Assembly (NCBI GenBank): GCA_022760475.1
Contig: JALEFZ010000088.1
Location: forward strand, 434,001-498,000
Source of the DNA: Bacteroidia bacterium
GTDB lineage: Bacteria; Bacteroidota; Bacteroidia; J057
Direction of reading: 5' to 3'
DNA: 64,000 bases
A program made the position numbers and the translations under genes. Below are positions 27,150 to 34,751 of this stretch, one piece after another (the first letter of the stretch is position 1; each line of letters begins with the position of its first letter). Below the pieces are notes generated by a model. The model was not told the DNA's origin. It saw only the letters and a list, made by a program, of their open reading frames with translations, and did no database searches.

Positions 27150-28139
27150 ATGAATAAATACATTATGCTAGCAGGCCTACTCATCTTTCTGATGTCGGCT
27201 TGTCAAAGTCCTAAGGGACCTGCTTCGAAAGAAAAATCAAGGGTCGATATTGAGGCCTTGAAAGTAAATGCCCTCCAAGCTGCCGAAGGCGAGGGAAGCC
27301 CGGTTGTGATAGATGACTATTGGCGTCAGGGAAAGGCTGAGTTGAACCGTTATAAACTAAAGCAAAATCGCTACAGAGATGTCCACGAAGGTGAGGCTGT
27401 ATTGGTATTTGTACTAGAGGATTTCCTTTATCAAAAGCAGGTAAAGAACGATTATTACAGAGATCCTAATAGCACTGCTATCCTGAAGACCAATAAGCTA
27501 ATTCGTTTTCCAACCGGTTTATATGACTATAGCATGATGACATCTACCTTTACACCTGTAGATGCCAGTGCATTTCCCAATACCTTGAAGATAAGTCATA
27601 CAGGTCAGGATTGGTGTGGTCAAGTATTTTCACAGCTCAACAGGACAAATTCAGGTTATAAATTGTCTTCTTTTTCCTATTTCGAAAGCGAGGGAGATGA
27701 GTCCAGAGAGGTCAAGGGCTCTTGGGTCGAAGATGAGTTTTTTAATAGAATCCGTCTGAATCCGGAAAGTCTTCCTATAGGAGAACACAAAGTAATTCCT
27801 TCTTCTGATGTGTTGCGATTTTTACATTTGGAATTCAAGGCTTATCAGGCAGAAATCACCAGGAAGCCATATGAGGAATCTGAATTTGAAGGAGAAGCTT
27901 TGACTACGGTGAGCATCAAGTACCCCACTTTAAAGAGGGAGCTTGCTATTACCTATGAAAATAAAGCACCATATGAAATCGTGGGTTGGACAGATACTTA
28001 CCCTTCTGTATTTGATAGGAAGCCTCGCAAAACCATAGCGAAGAGAACAAATAAGTTGTTTACAGACTATTGGAGTAAAAACAAGCTTGGAGACCAGAAA
28101 ATGAGGGCAGACTTTGGCTTGGAAACTTATTTGAAATAG
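27150..28139 (+). CDS. Conserved Bacteroidota lipoprotein, unknown
   Basis: The ATG of MNKYIMLAG is chosen; it is preceded by in-frame TTG AAA. The signal ends in the lipobox LMSAC. The mature protein includes YRDPNSTAILKTNKLIRFP, SMMTSTFTPVD, QDWCGQVFSQLNR, SYFESEGDESREV and FTDYWSKNKLGD. As far as I recall, this conserved pattern belongs to a roughly 300-residue family in Flavobacteriia and relatives that is sometimes labelled as septum inhibitor Maf. It has none of the Maf nucleotide-pyrophosphatase motifs, so that name should not be used. No function is assigned. A strong terminator follows. Confidence 0.78.
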   Translation: MNKYIMLAGLLIFLMSACQSPKGPASKEKSRVDIEALKVNALQAAEGEGSPVVIDDYWRQGKAELNRYKLKQNRYRDVHEGEAVLVFVLEDFLYQKQVKNDYYRDPNSTAILKTNKLIRFPTGLYDYSMMTSTFTPVDASAFPNTLKISHTGQDWCGQVFSQLNRTNSGYKLSSFSYFESEGDESREVKGSWVEDEFFNRIRLNPESLPIGEHKVIPSSDVLRFLHLEFKAYQAEITRKPYEESEFEGEALTTVSIKYPTLKRELAITYENKAPYEIVGWTDTYPSVFDRKPRKTIAKRTNKLFTDYWSKNKLGDQKMRADFGLETYLK

Positions 28140-28156
28140 GGAATCACTAATAAAGA

Positions 28157-28185
28157 AATCCAGCTAATCAATGATTAGCTGGATT
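28157..28185. terminator. Bidirectional terminator between convergent genes
   Basis: A 14-bp palindrome (AATCCAGCTAATCA and TGATTAGCTGGATT) with TTTTTCT after it on the plus strand and TTTCTTTATT after it on the minus strand. It lies 18 bases after the lipoprotein stop and 23 bases beyond the RNA-binding protein stop. Confidence 0.93.
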
Positions 28186-28207
28186 TTTCTAATTTCTAAA
28201 TTCTTGA

Positions 28208-28642
28208 TTAGTAGTAACGATCGTCCCTGCTATCGCGACGGTCTCTGCCGTAGTTTCCGCGATCACGGCCACCACGATCATATCCGCCTCCACCTCTTCT
28301 ATCTCCACCGCGGTCATATCCGCCGCCGCCACCGCCACCGCGGTAACCGCCACGACCACCGCCGCCGCCAAATCCTCCACGACCACCGCCGCCACCTTGT
28401 CCTCTTGGCTCTGCTTTTTTAGCTACGATATCTCTACCATCAAGGCTAGATCCATTGAGGGCGTCGATTGCAGCTTGCGCTTCTTCATCATTAGACATCT
28501 CAACGAAACCGTATCCTTTCGAACGGCCAGTGTCTCTGTCCATGATGATCTTAACTGAATCTACTTCACCAAAAAAGCTGAAGGCACTTTCTAGGGTTTC
28601 TTCAGAAGTGTCGTAGTTGAGTTTTGCTACAAAAATGTTCAT
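28208..28642 (-). CDS. RRM RNA-binding protein with glycine/arginine-rich tail
   Basis: Residues 1-80 form one RNA recognition motif: RNP2 at the N terminus (IFVAKLNYD) and RNP1 RSKGYGFVEM at about 40-50, with GSSLDGRDIVAKKAEPR closing the fold. From about 85 to 144 the chain is RGG-type low complexity (GGGRGG, GYDRGG, GNYGRD), expected to be disordered and to bind RNA or drive condensation. Such RRM proteins occur in Bacteroidota, where Hfq-like chaperones are often missing, and are candidate global RNA chaperones. A long AT-rich leader precedes the gene. The codon pattern in the tail is GC-rich because of glycine codons, not because of transfer. Confidence 0.93.
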   Translation of the reverse strand: MNIFVAKLNYDTSEETLESAFSFFGEVDSVKIIMDRDTGRSKGYGFVEMSNDEEAQAAIDALNGSSLDGRDIVAKKAEPRGQGGGGGRGGFGGGGGRGGYRGGGGGGGYDRGGDRRGGGGYDRGGRDRGNYGRDRRDSRDDRYY

Positions 28643-28763
28643 AAAAACTAAAGTGTATAAAAAATAAAAAGCTTTGAAAACTAATAATAAGTTGGAACTA
28701 GATCATCGTAGCAAAACAAAAATGATTGTACATGCTATTGTTAAAAATGAAAGACTAATAATC

Positions 28764-28771
28764 CAAACATA
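28764..28771 (-). promoter_or_regulatory. Possible -7 element for the RRM gene
   Basis: On the minus strand the sequence is TATGTTTG, an exact match to the Bacteroidota TAnnTTTG -7 consensus. A good TTTG element at the normal spacing is missing (the nearest is 28 bases upstream), so this is tentative. It would give a leader of about 115 nt, long enough for thermoregulation or autoregulation of an RNA chaperone. Confidence 0.35.
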
Positions 28772-29021
28772 TGCAATGTAGACATTCCTAGCGTAGTTCC
28801 AAAGAATATTTTGCGAAAATCAATCTCCATATTTCGAAATATTTATCCTGAATGTGAACCTGGGAAAATTGTAAGGATTTTGAAAGTGTAAGAATACTTG
28901 ACGTATTTATATCGTTTATTTCAATTGCAAAAAGATTTTAGATAGAAATTAAATGTTTTAGTCGGTTTTCAGAGGATATATCTTGGTCTTACCTACAGCT
29001 GTGTTAAGTAAATATTAAAAA

Positions 29022-29037
29022 AAGCCTTTGTCGGCTT
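29022..29037 (-). terminator. Orphan minus-strand terminator
   Basis: A short stem AAGCC/GGCTT with loop TTTGTC. On the minus strand seven Ts follow it directly. No recognisable minus-strand gene ends here; it could stop antisense transcription from the decarboxylase 5' region. Confidence 0.45.
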
Positions 29038-29229
29038 GAAGCAGATTTTGCCCTACAAATCAAAAAGGGTATCCCTAATTTATTGGTTCTTCAGCATCCC
29101 TTTTTGATAAAAAATTTTGGCTATGCTAAACAATTTATTAGCGAAAGTTTTTCTGTAATATTTGCTAATGATTCTTAGGATATTTTTTCTTTTATTCACT
29201 GCCCATTTGATGCAGCTTTTTCTACGATA

Positions 29230-30663
29230 ATGAAAAATACTTATTCCGACCTGATTGATCAGTCGTATTATTTCCCTCAGGAAGGCTTTGATATCAGGAA
29301 TAACTACCTGACTTTTCACGGAATTTCAATCAAATATCTCATTGAAAAGTATGGTACCCCCTTCAGGCTATGGTACTTGCCAAGAATAGCGGAGCAAATC
29401 AAAAAAGCCCGTAACCTGTTCAAACTGGCCTTCCGCAGGCATGGGTACCAGGGAAACTATCATTATTGCTATTGTACCAAATGTTGCCACTTTTCTCATG
29501 TAATAACAGCTGCCCTCAATGAAGATGTGCAGTTGGAAACATCTTCTTCCTTTGACATAGATCTCATTTGGAAGCTCTATGATCAAGATAAACTGGATAA
29601 GTCAACCATTCTGATTCATAATGGCTACAAGACAGAAGGCTACCTAAGGAAGATTATTGATTTACAAAAGGAAGGTTTTGACAATTCAGTGGTTATTCTG
29701 GATTCTGCCCATGAACTGGATAGGTTGTTAGAAGCAGGAAAAGATTTAGGGAAAAAAATTAAAATCGGGCTAAGGATGGCCGTTGAAGAGGAGCCTAAAT
29801 CCTCTTATTATACATCGAGACTTGGGATACCAGCCAGGGAGATTTTGGACTTTTGTAAGTCAAAAATTATAGACAATGAGCTTGTAGAGCTGAAAATGCT
29901 CCACTTCTTTGTAGACTCTGGCATCAAGGACAACCTTTATTACTGGGGAGAATTTCAGAAGGCACTCAAACTCTTTGTTGAGTTGAAAAGGCTTTCTCCT
30001 TCGCTAGGAGCGATTAACCTGGGAGGTGGATTTCCCATCCGCAACAACCTTGGATTCTCCTACAATTATGAAGGCATGATCAATGAGATCATCTCCAATG
30101 TCAAGCAGGTCTGTGTGGCGGAAGGAATAGATGATCCGGATATCTTCACCGAGTTTGGGAAGTACACAGTAGGCGAGAGTGGTGCCATCATTTTTTCTGT
30201 GCTTGAACAAAAGCAACAGAATGATGCCGAACTATGGTACATCATCGACAATAGCTTAATGAATACCATCCCTGATGCATGGTCTATTTTTGAAAAATTT
30301 ATCCTCCTGCCTGTCAACAAATGGAAAAACGAATACGCCAGGGTAAATATAGGTGGGATCAGTTGTGATCATTCGGATTACTACAATTCTGAAGACCTCA
30401 ATCAACAAATACATTTGCCAAAGTTCTCCTCTGACGAAAAAGAACCTCTTTATATTGGTTTTTTCCATACTGGAGCTTATCAGGATTCCATCAGTGGATA
30501 TGGAGGCATTAAGCATTGCCTGATACCTTCTCCGAAGCACATCATCATCGATCGTGATGAGACAGGAAACTTTGTGGATCGGGTCTATCGGAATGAACAA
30601 ACCATAGAAGATATGCTAAGTATCCTTGGGTATGATCAAGGAATAGTAGACACTGTATCTTGA
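29230..30663 (+). CDS. Fold-type III PLP decarboxylase, arginine decarboxylase-type
   Basis: Likely converts arginine to agmatine, the first step of a polyamine route. The TIM-barrel domain starts near residue 35 (YGTPFRLWYLPRI). The PLP lysine is Lys84 in CYCTKCCHFSHVI, matching the CTK-type active site of this decarboxylase subgroup. Glycine-rich phosphate binding is seen in LGAINLGGGFPI, and EFGKYTVGESGAII and NSLMNTIPDAWSIFEKF follow. Toward the end FFHTGAYQDSISGYGG is the decarboxylase GAY motif. The 477-residue length fits the shorter Bacteroidota form rather than the 630-residue SpeA. Diaminopimelate decarboxylase is a less likely reading. It is monocistronic. Confidence 0.87.
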   Translation: MKNTYSDLIDQSYYFPQEGFDIRNNYLTFHGISIKYLIEKYGTPFRLWYLPRIAEQIKKARNLFKLAFRRHGYQGNYHYCYCTKCCHFSHVITAALNEDVQLETSSSFDIDLIWKLYDQDKLDKSTILIHNGYKTEGYLRKIIDLQKEGFDNSVVILDSAHELDRLLEAGKDLGKKIKIGLRMAVEEEPKSSYYTSRLGIPAREILDFCKSKIIDNELVELKMLHFFVDSGIKDNLYYWGEFQKALKLFVELKRLSPSLGAINLGGGFPIRNNLGFSYNYEGMINEIISNVKQVCVAEGIDDPDIFTEFGKYTVGESGAIIFSVLEQKQQNDAELWYIIDNSLMNTIPDAWSIFEKFILLPVNKWKNEYARVNIGGISCDHSDYYNSEDLNQQIHLPKFSSDEKEPLYIGFFHTGAYQDSISGYGGIKHCLIPSPKHIIIDRDETGNFVDRVYRNEQTIEDMLSILGYDQGIVDTVS

Positions 30664-30797
30664 GCAAAGGAAAACACATCCCTGTAATCCGACCTCTATC
30701 AACTAATACCTGATTACCTTCAAATAATCAGATACCCCCATTAATTCTAAAGAGTTTAGGTAAATTGGCAGCAAATAATCCACCATCCAATAACCCG

Positions 30798-32180
30798 ATG
30801 AGAATAGCATTGATCATTTGTTTGTTGCTGGGAGCAATTTCTTGTCGCTCACCCAAGGAGGCAGAATTTTCGGGCTTACCCTTCGTGGCCTATGTAGGCG
30901 CAACAGTTATAGACGGTAAAGGGAATCCTCCCAAAGAGAATCAGGTAATCCTGGTGCAGGATAATGAGATCGTCAGAATCGGGAACAAACGCGGATTTCA
31001 ATACCCGGCGAATACCCGCTTGGTGAATTGTCAGTCGAAATATATAATCCCCGGCTTGATAGACATGCACGCCCACGTTACGGTACTTCCTCTCGAAGAT
31101 GATGGCAGCTTGAGCAGGTCTTTCGATCTGGAAGCCAGTCTTGCAAGCCTGCAAACCTACATAGATTATGGAGTTACTACGGTAAGAAATCCTGCAGCAC
31201 CTACGCGAAACGGAGTTTTTCTTAGGGCTTTGTCTGAGGAAGATACTACTTATCGTGGTCCACGCATACTGACAGCAGGCGCAGCCCTTAATTGGTCTCG
31301 AGCCAATTTTGGACCCTTCGTTTCTACACGTACAAGTAGGGCCATCCGCCATGAGATTCAGCAACAAGCCGAAGCAGGCGTAGACTATATCAAAATATAT
31401 GCAGGGCTCAAACCAAGCTTGGCCAAGGAAGCCATTCAGGCAGCTCACCTGGAAGGGCTGGAGGTTATTGGCCATTTGCAGGCAACTTCATGGACAGAAG
31501 CGATCAAATTGGGAATAGATGCCATTACCCATGCAGCTCCCTGGCATGAAGACTATCTTGAAGAGGCTTCAAGAGGTACTTACAGCCCAAGCATGTTGGG
31601 ACGACTGGATTGGTTGGAGCGGGTAAATTATGATGGACCGGAGATACAGGAGATGATCCAATTGATGGCGGATTCACAAGTTGTGATTGATCCAACACTT
31701 CTGGCTTTTAAGACCAAGTTTTGGGGCAATGATTCTTCCTTTACCCACGGAGCAGATACCGCCCTCGTTCATCCATTGGTGTTGGAGGTCTGGCGCAATG
31801 GTACCTTTGTAGATGACTGGACAGAAGAAGACTTTGGCAGGGCACAATCCTTATGGCCAAAATTGATCGAACTGACCAAAAGGATGTATGACAAAGGAGC
31901 CCTATTGACTGTAGGGACCGACTTCCCCAATCCTTGGGTATTGCCTGGAAAAGGGCTTATTCAGGAGATGCTCCTGCTTGAGGAGGCCGGGATTTCTCGC
32001 CTGGAGGTGATCAAGGCCGCAACCTACAATGGAGCCTTGGCCCTTCATCTGGAAGATCAGGTTGGGGCTCTGGGGCCAGGTTTGAAAGCTGATTTTGTTG
32101 TCCTCAATGAAGACCCATTAAAAGACTTGAGTAATCTTGAGAAAATCGAGATGGTGATCAAGGGAGGCAAGAAAATGTAA
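30798..32180 (+). CDS. Amidohydrolase-family lipoprotein
   Basis: The ATG at 30798 gives a lipoprotein signal with lipobox GAISC; the open frame upstream starts with TTG and adds only a polar leader. The metal-dependent hydrolase features are VGATVIDGKGNPP, the HxH motif PGLIDMHAHVT, a helical insert, IGHLQA, DAITHAAPW and VGTDFPNPW (catalytic Asp), ending LGPGLKADFVVLNEDPL. Exported relatives include imidazolonepropionase-like and Xaa-Pro dipeptidase-type enzymes. The substrate is unknown. It converges on the GH16 gene with 16 bases between stops. Confidence 0.9.
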   Translation: MRIALIICLLLGAISCRSPKEAEFSGLPFVAYVGATVIDGKGNPPKENQVILVQDNEIVRIGNKRGFQYPANTRLVNCQSKYIIPGLIDMHAHVTVLPLEDDGSLSRSFDLEASLASLQTYIDYGVTTVRNPAAPTRNGVFLRALSEEDTTYRGPRILTAGAALNWSRANFGPFVSTRTSRAIRHEIQQQAEAGVDYIKIYAGLKPSLAKEAIQAAHLEGLEVIGHLQATSWTEAIKLGIDAITHAAPWHEDYLEEASRGTYSPSMLGRLDWLERVNYDGPEIQEMIQLMADSQVVIDPTLLAFKTKFWGNDSSFTHGADTALVHPLVLEVWRNGTFVDDWTEEDFGRAQSLWPKLIELTKRMYDKGALLTVGTDFPNPWVLPGKGLIQEMLLLEEAGISRLEVIKAATYNGALALHLEDQVGALGPGLKADFVVLNEDPLKDLSNLEKIEMVIKGGKKM

Positions 32181-32196
32181 GGGAAGTAACTCTTCC

Positions 32197-33342
32197 TCAG
32201 TTTATATAAATCCGCCAACTTCTTAATTCCCTGTATCCGCTGGAAAAGGTAACCGAAAGGATCACTGGGTAAGACCTGCCTCTCTCCAGATCTGCGTCGA
32301 ATGACAGCCAAATCTTTTCGCACATACACTTGGGACTGCTGTTATCAGCAATATGAAAATCAGGTGCATACCACTGGTATCTTGCATCGGGATGGTAAGC
32401 AACCGAAAGGGAGCCTCCACCTCCATAAGCATGCCATTCCAGGGTATCATCTACACTCAAAGTAGGAAGTGCATCAAGACCCTGCTTGCGATAATAGCGG
32501 ACATAATCCAGTTCAAGGTATTTTTTTATGCTGTCGGGAAGATAAATCTCAGGGCATCGCATGGCAGGAGCGCAGTTGAAACGCAGGAAGGCCGGAGTCT
32601 TGGGATCATAAATCTGTTTTGACCGGAAAATAGCCCTTTGATTAAGGTCATAGCTTTTGATCAGCTTTCCATTCAGATAATGCCTTATAAAGGTAGAATC
32701 CCATTCCAAACCAAATACCAAAAACTGTTCATCAAGATTTACAGCTGCGCCATGTGTGTCTTTTAGCTTAACGGAAAATGGATCACTTTTGAAACTATCT
32801 TTTTGATAGGCTTTGCCCCAATGATAATTGATTTGGTACCTGTCCTTGTGCTCATCCCAATATTCCCACATATCCACCTCATTAACATCGAAGGAATATA
32901 ACCAGCCGGCGGAAGCCACGCCCCATCCCATGGGAAGTTTGGCCTTGACCTCCAGGTAAGAGCCTGGGAAAAGCCAATAATTTCTAAAACTACTTCCTTC
33001 TTTATATTCAAATGTTTTGATTTCCCCGCCAAGGTATTGACACCCTTCATTTGAATTTTTGCTTACCTCAATCCATAGCTTTCCATCCTTCGTGAAAACA
33101 TTACGCTCTACATGTCGGTAATTTTTTGTGCAGTCAAAATTTTCGTCCCCAATGCCTGATTTATCCCAACGTTTTTTATCCAGGGGGCCGTCAAAATTTT
33201 CCTCCATCAACAGGTAATATTCTTGTTTGATGGATGTGGGTTGGATGTGTTCAAGAGAAATAGTTTTACGTTTTGCCTGACCATATATTCCAGGAGGAAG
33301 GATCAATAAAATGCCCAAAAGCCAATGTCCATTGTATTTCAT
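32197..33342 (-). CDS. Secreted GH16-family glycoside hydrolase
   Basis: The ATG at 33342 opens a signal peptide (WLLGILLILPPGIYGQ); a longer frame upstream is not needed. The catalytic beta-jelly-roll shows YYLLMEENFDGPLDKKRW, YLGGEIKTFEYKEG, FPGSYLEVKAKLPMGWG and the GH16 active-site motif EVDMWE (Glu155 nucleophile, Asp157, Glu160 acid/base), then WEYWDEHK and FVLGLEW-like FLVFGLEWDSTFIRHYLNG. A C-terminal segment of about 90 residues (LSVDDTLEWHAYGGGG to the end) looks like an Ig-like module. GH16 enzymes cut beta-1,3/1,4-glucans or marine galactans such as agar and carrageenan. Which one is not clear. There is no SusCD pair nearby. Confidence 0.92.
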   Translation of the reverse strand: MKYNGHWLLGILLILPPGIYGQAKRKTISLEHIQPTSIKQEYYLLMEENFDGPLDKKRWDKSGIGDENFDCTKNYRHVERNVFTKDGKLWIEVSKNSNEGCQYLGGEIKTFEYKEGSSFRNYWLFPGSYLEVKAKLPMGWGVASAGWLYSFDVNEVDMWEYWDEHKDRYQINYHWGKAYQKDSFKSDPFSVKLKDTHGAAVNLDEQFLVFGLEWDSTFIRHYLNGKLIKSYDLNQRAIFRSKQIYDPKTPAFLRFNCAPAMRCPEIYLPDSIKKYLELDYVRYYRKQGLDALPTLSVDDTLEWHAYGGGGSLSVAYHPDARYQWYAPDFHIADNSSPKCMCEKIWLSFDADLERGRSYPVILSVTFSSGYRELRSWRIYIN

Positions 33343-33546
33343 GGCTGTTTTATAGTATGAGTAGGGCCTTATTTTTTTGCAAAGAAAAAAATAACGAACT
33401 TTACATATGAAAAGGGAAATCCACATTTTTCTCAAAATAAAAGCCGTTCTTTTTTCTATTTCTTTCATAAAATCGAATAAGATTTGAGTTTTAAAATCAT
33501 TTCAGCACAACGTAAGACAACTTTCGAGTCCCGTTTCCACCATGGC

Positions 33547-33708
33547 ATGGGATACCTGATAATAAGGGTAACAAGAGTCCAGCTTACATTTTTAGGCCTA
33601 CCAGTTAAAACCATTCACAAGTACCGTGAAACTTATAACGGGAAAATAAAATCCTGTGATGAATGTAAGGTTTCACGCTTTGAACCCAGACTTGCACTCA
33701 ATTACTGA
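33547..33708 (+). CDS. Possible small protein with CxxC, unknown
   Basis: A 53-residue ATG-initiated ORF with a short hydrophobic start and the segment LGLPVKTIHKYRETYNGKIK followed by SCDECK. The composition looks protein-like rather than random, and CxxC could bind metal. However, no promoter is visible close upstream and I recognise no family, so this is weakly supported. Confidence 0.3.
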   Translation: MGYLIIRVTRVQLTFLGLPVKTIHKYRETYNGKIKSCDECKVSRFEPRLALNY

Positions 33709-33834
33709 CTCCATTTTCCATTAGAAACTTTTTTTCTTTCTGAGGCTTATAGTACAAAACCCCTGGCTCTCTAGGGATTAGGTTTTGGTATGACTTGAGT
33801 CCAAGGATTAGCTGTCAGAAAATCGAGATTGTAG

Positions 33835-33866
33835 TTTGTTTGTAGACTGGGGGATGATTATTTTTG
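33835..33866 (+). promoter_or_regulatory. Bacteroidota consensus promoter
   Basis: TTTG at 33835-33838, a 20-base spacer, then TATTTTTG at 33859-33866, an exact fit to TTTG-N19-21-TAnnTTTG used by the primary sigma factor of Bacteroidota. Transcription would start near 33872 and run into the structured segment. Confidence 0.6.
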
Positions 33867-33871
33867 GGCAC

Positions 33872-34120
33872 AGAATTGGTAGTTAACATATCAAATCTTC
33901 TACGTTCATCGACATATCATTGGGATATACATAAATTATCCTGCATAGATACCAAATCGTTTTTGAAACTAACGATTATTAACCATTGGTGCCAAGCTCG
34001 GGAGACCAAGGGCGGGCCCCCACCTTAGGGTGATCGGGGATTACCGAAGTTTGCTGGCAGTACCATACATGTCTTTTACGGGGTTTCATTAACTCCTGGT
34101 ATTTGTGCAGGTTTTTTTTA
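33872..34120 (+). ncRNA. Candidate structured non-coding RNA, about 245 nt
   Basis: Bounded by a consensus promoter and a weak hairpin (CCTG/CAGG, 34095-34111) with eight Ts. The core pairs as GGT-GCCA (33988-33994) with TGGC-AGT-ACC (34055-34064), CGG (33999-34001) with CCG (34044-34046), and a hairpin CCCC-CACC-TTAG-GGTG-ATC-GGGG (34017-34039). The 5' segment GG(T)AGTTAA (33878-33886) can also pair with TTAACTCC (34089-34096), closing the molecule. No open frame fills it. I do not recognise it as tmRNA, RNase P RNA or SRP RNA. A 6S-like RNA is possible by size, but the consensus is not obvious. Confidence 0.45.
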
Positions 34121-34204
34121 TTCCAAATGATTCCCTCCCCAACTGACAAAAATCACTCTAATTATATTTCCTATTTCTTGAAATATTCCTGATTTATTTC
34201 GTTA

Positions 34205-34218
34205 GTTGCATTTGTAAC
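34205..34218 (+). promoter_or_regulatory. MarR operator O1
   Basis: GTTGC-ATTT-GTAAC, an inverted repeat with one mismatch ending 2 bases before the marR-type start codon. The same half-site and spacing recur perfectly at 34689-34702 before the efflux genes, implying autoregulation. Confidence 0.6.
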
Positions 34219-34220
34219 CA

Positions 34221-34673
34221 ATGTTCATGAGTCAAAATCCGTATTTCGAAACAAACCTAGGTGCACTTGTAGGTCAAGTGGGCAAAGTAATGTCCAGGGC
34301 ACTGATGGATAAGTTCAAAAAGAAGGGCTATGAGTTCGGAATTGACCAATGGATCGTGATGATTCACCTCTGGCATGAGGATGGTCAAACGCAACAGCGC
34401 CTTGGAGAAATCGCTGGAAGGAATAAAACCACTGTAACAAGAGCCATTGATTGGCTTGAGAAAAATGATTTTGTAGTCCGTGTCAACGATCAGTTGGACC
34501 GACGAAATAAAAGAATTTACCTAACCAACGGTGGCAAGCAATTACAACACGATTTAATACCCGAGGTATCAGAGGTCATGACCGAAGCAACCCATGGGAT
34601 ACCTGAAGACGATCTTGAAAGCTGCAAAAAGGTAATGAGAACCATTTTCCGTAACCTGAAAGCTTACATATAA
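34221..34673 (+). CDS. MarR-family transcriptional repressor
   Basis: A 150-residue winged-helix dimeric regulator. Dimerisation helices lie at both ends. The DNA-binding part is QTQQRLGEIAGRNKTTVTRAIDWLEKNDFV (in pieces QRLGEIAGRNKTTVTRAI and WLEKNDFV), followed by the wing with the conserved DRRNKRIYLT (D-x-R motif). The third codon is a second ATG, an alternative start. It is followed 78 bases later by an MFP-RND-TolC operon. Matching inverted repeats (GTTAC-N4-GTAAC type) sit before both units, so it probably represses itself and the pump and releases DNA on binding a small lipophilic or phenolic ligand. Confidence 0.93.
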   Translation: MFMSQNPYFETNLGALVGQVGKVMSRALMDKFKKKGYEFGIDQWIVMIHLWHEDGQTQQRLGEIAGRNKTTVTRAIDWLEKNDFVVRVNDQLDRRNKRIYLTNGGKQLQHDLIPEVSEVMTEATHGIPEDDLESCKKVMRTIFRNLKAYI

Positions 34674-34688
34674 TTTTTTAGCTATACA

Positions 34689-34702
34689 GTTACAAGGGTA
34701 AC
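34689..34702 (+). promoter_or_regulatory. MarR operator O2 before the efflux operon
   Basis: A perfect inverted repeat GTTAC-AAGG-GTAAC, extended to CAGTTAC/GTAACTG. It also shares an 8-base inverted partner (GTTACAAG at 34689, CTTGTAAC at 34710-34717), so two overlapping dyads cover 34687-34717, between marR and the adaptor gene. Confidence 0.7.
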
Positions 34703-34751
34703 TGTTTCACTTGTAACGTTAAGATTAACTACAAATCAATTTATATCACCA

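Larger units (their letters stand above)
28643..29229. other. AT-rich intergenic region
   Basis: This 587-bp gap separates divergent genes (RRM protein leftward, decarboxylase rightward). I see a possible minus-strand promoter for the RRM gene at 28764-28771 and a minus-strand hairpin terminator at 29022-29037. No convincing gene is present; the one open minus-strand frame (29080-29319) looks random and basic and has no family resemblance. Confidence 0.6.
33343..34220. other. Gene-poor region with candidate ncRNA
   Basis: An 878-bp gap. It holds one possible 53-residue ORF (33547-33708), a consensus Bacteroidota promoter (33835-33866), a GC-rich structured segment (about 33988-34064) in otherwise AT-rich DNA, a T8 tract (34112-34119), and the MarR operator next to the following gene. 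I see no larger coding region. Confidence 0.6.

Noticed and set aside
27150..28139. Reading the lipoprotein as a Maf septum inhibitor
   Set aside because: It has a lipobox and none of the Maf phosphatase motifs; that label would be a carried-over misannotation.
29080..29319. Minus-strand 79-codon frame before the decarboxylase, ending near a terminator
   Set aside because: Basic, low-complexity, no conserved motif; overlaps the real gene's start. Kept only as a possible antisense RNA in the findings.
33523..33542. TTCGAGTCCCGTTTCCACCA, looking like a tRNA 3' end or attachment site
   Set aside because: No matching 5' T-stem half, anticodon arm or acceptor pairing upstream; the spacing from the loop to CCA is too short. 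Treated as chance.
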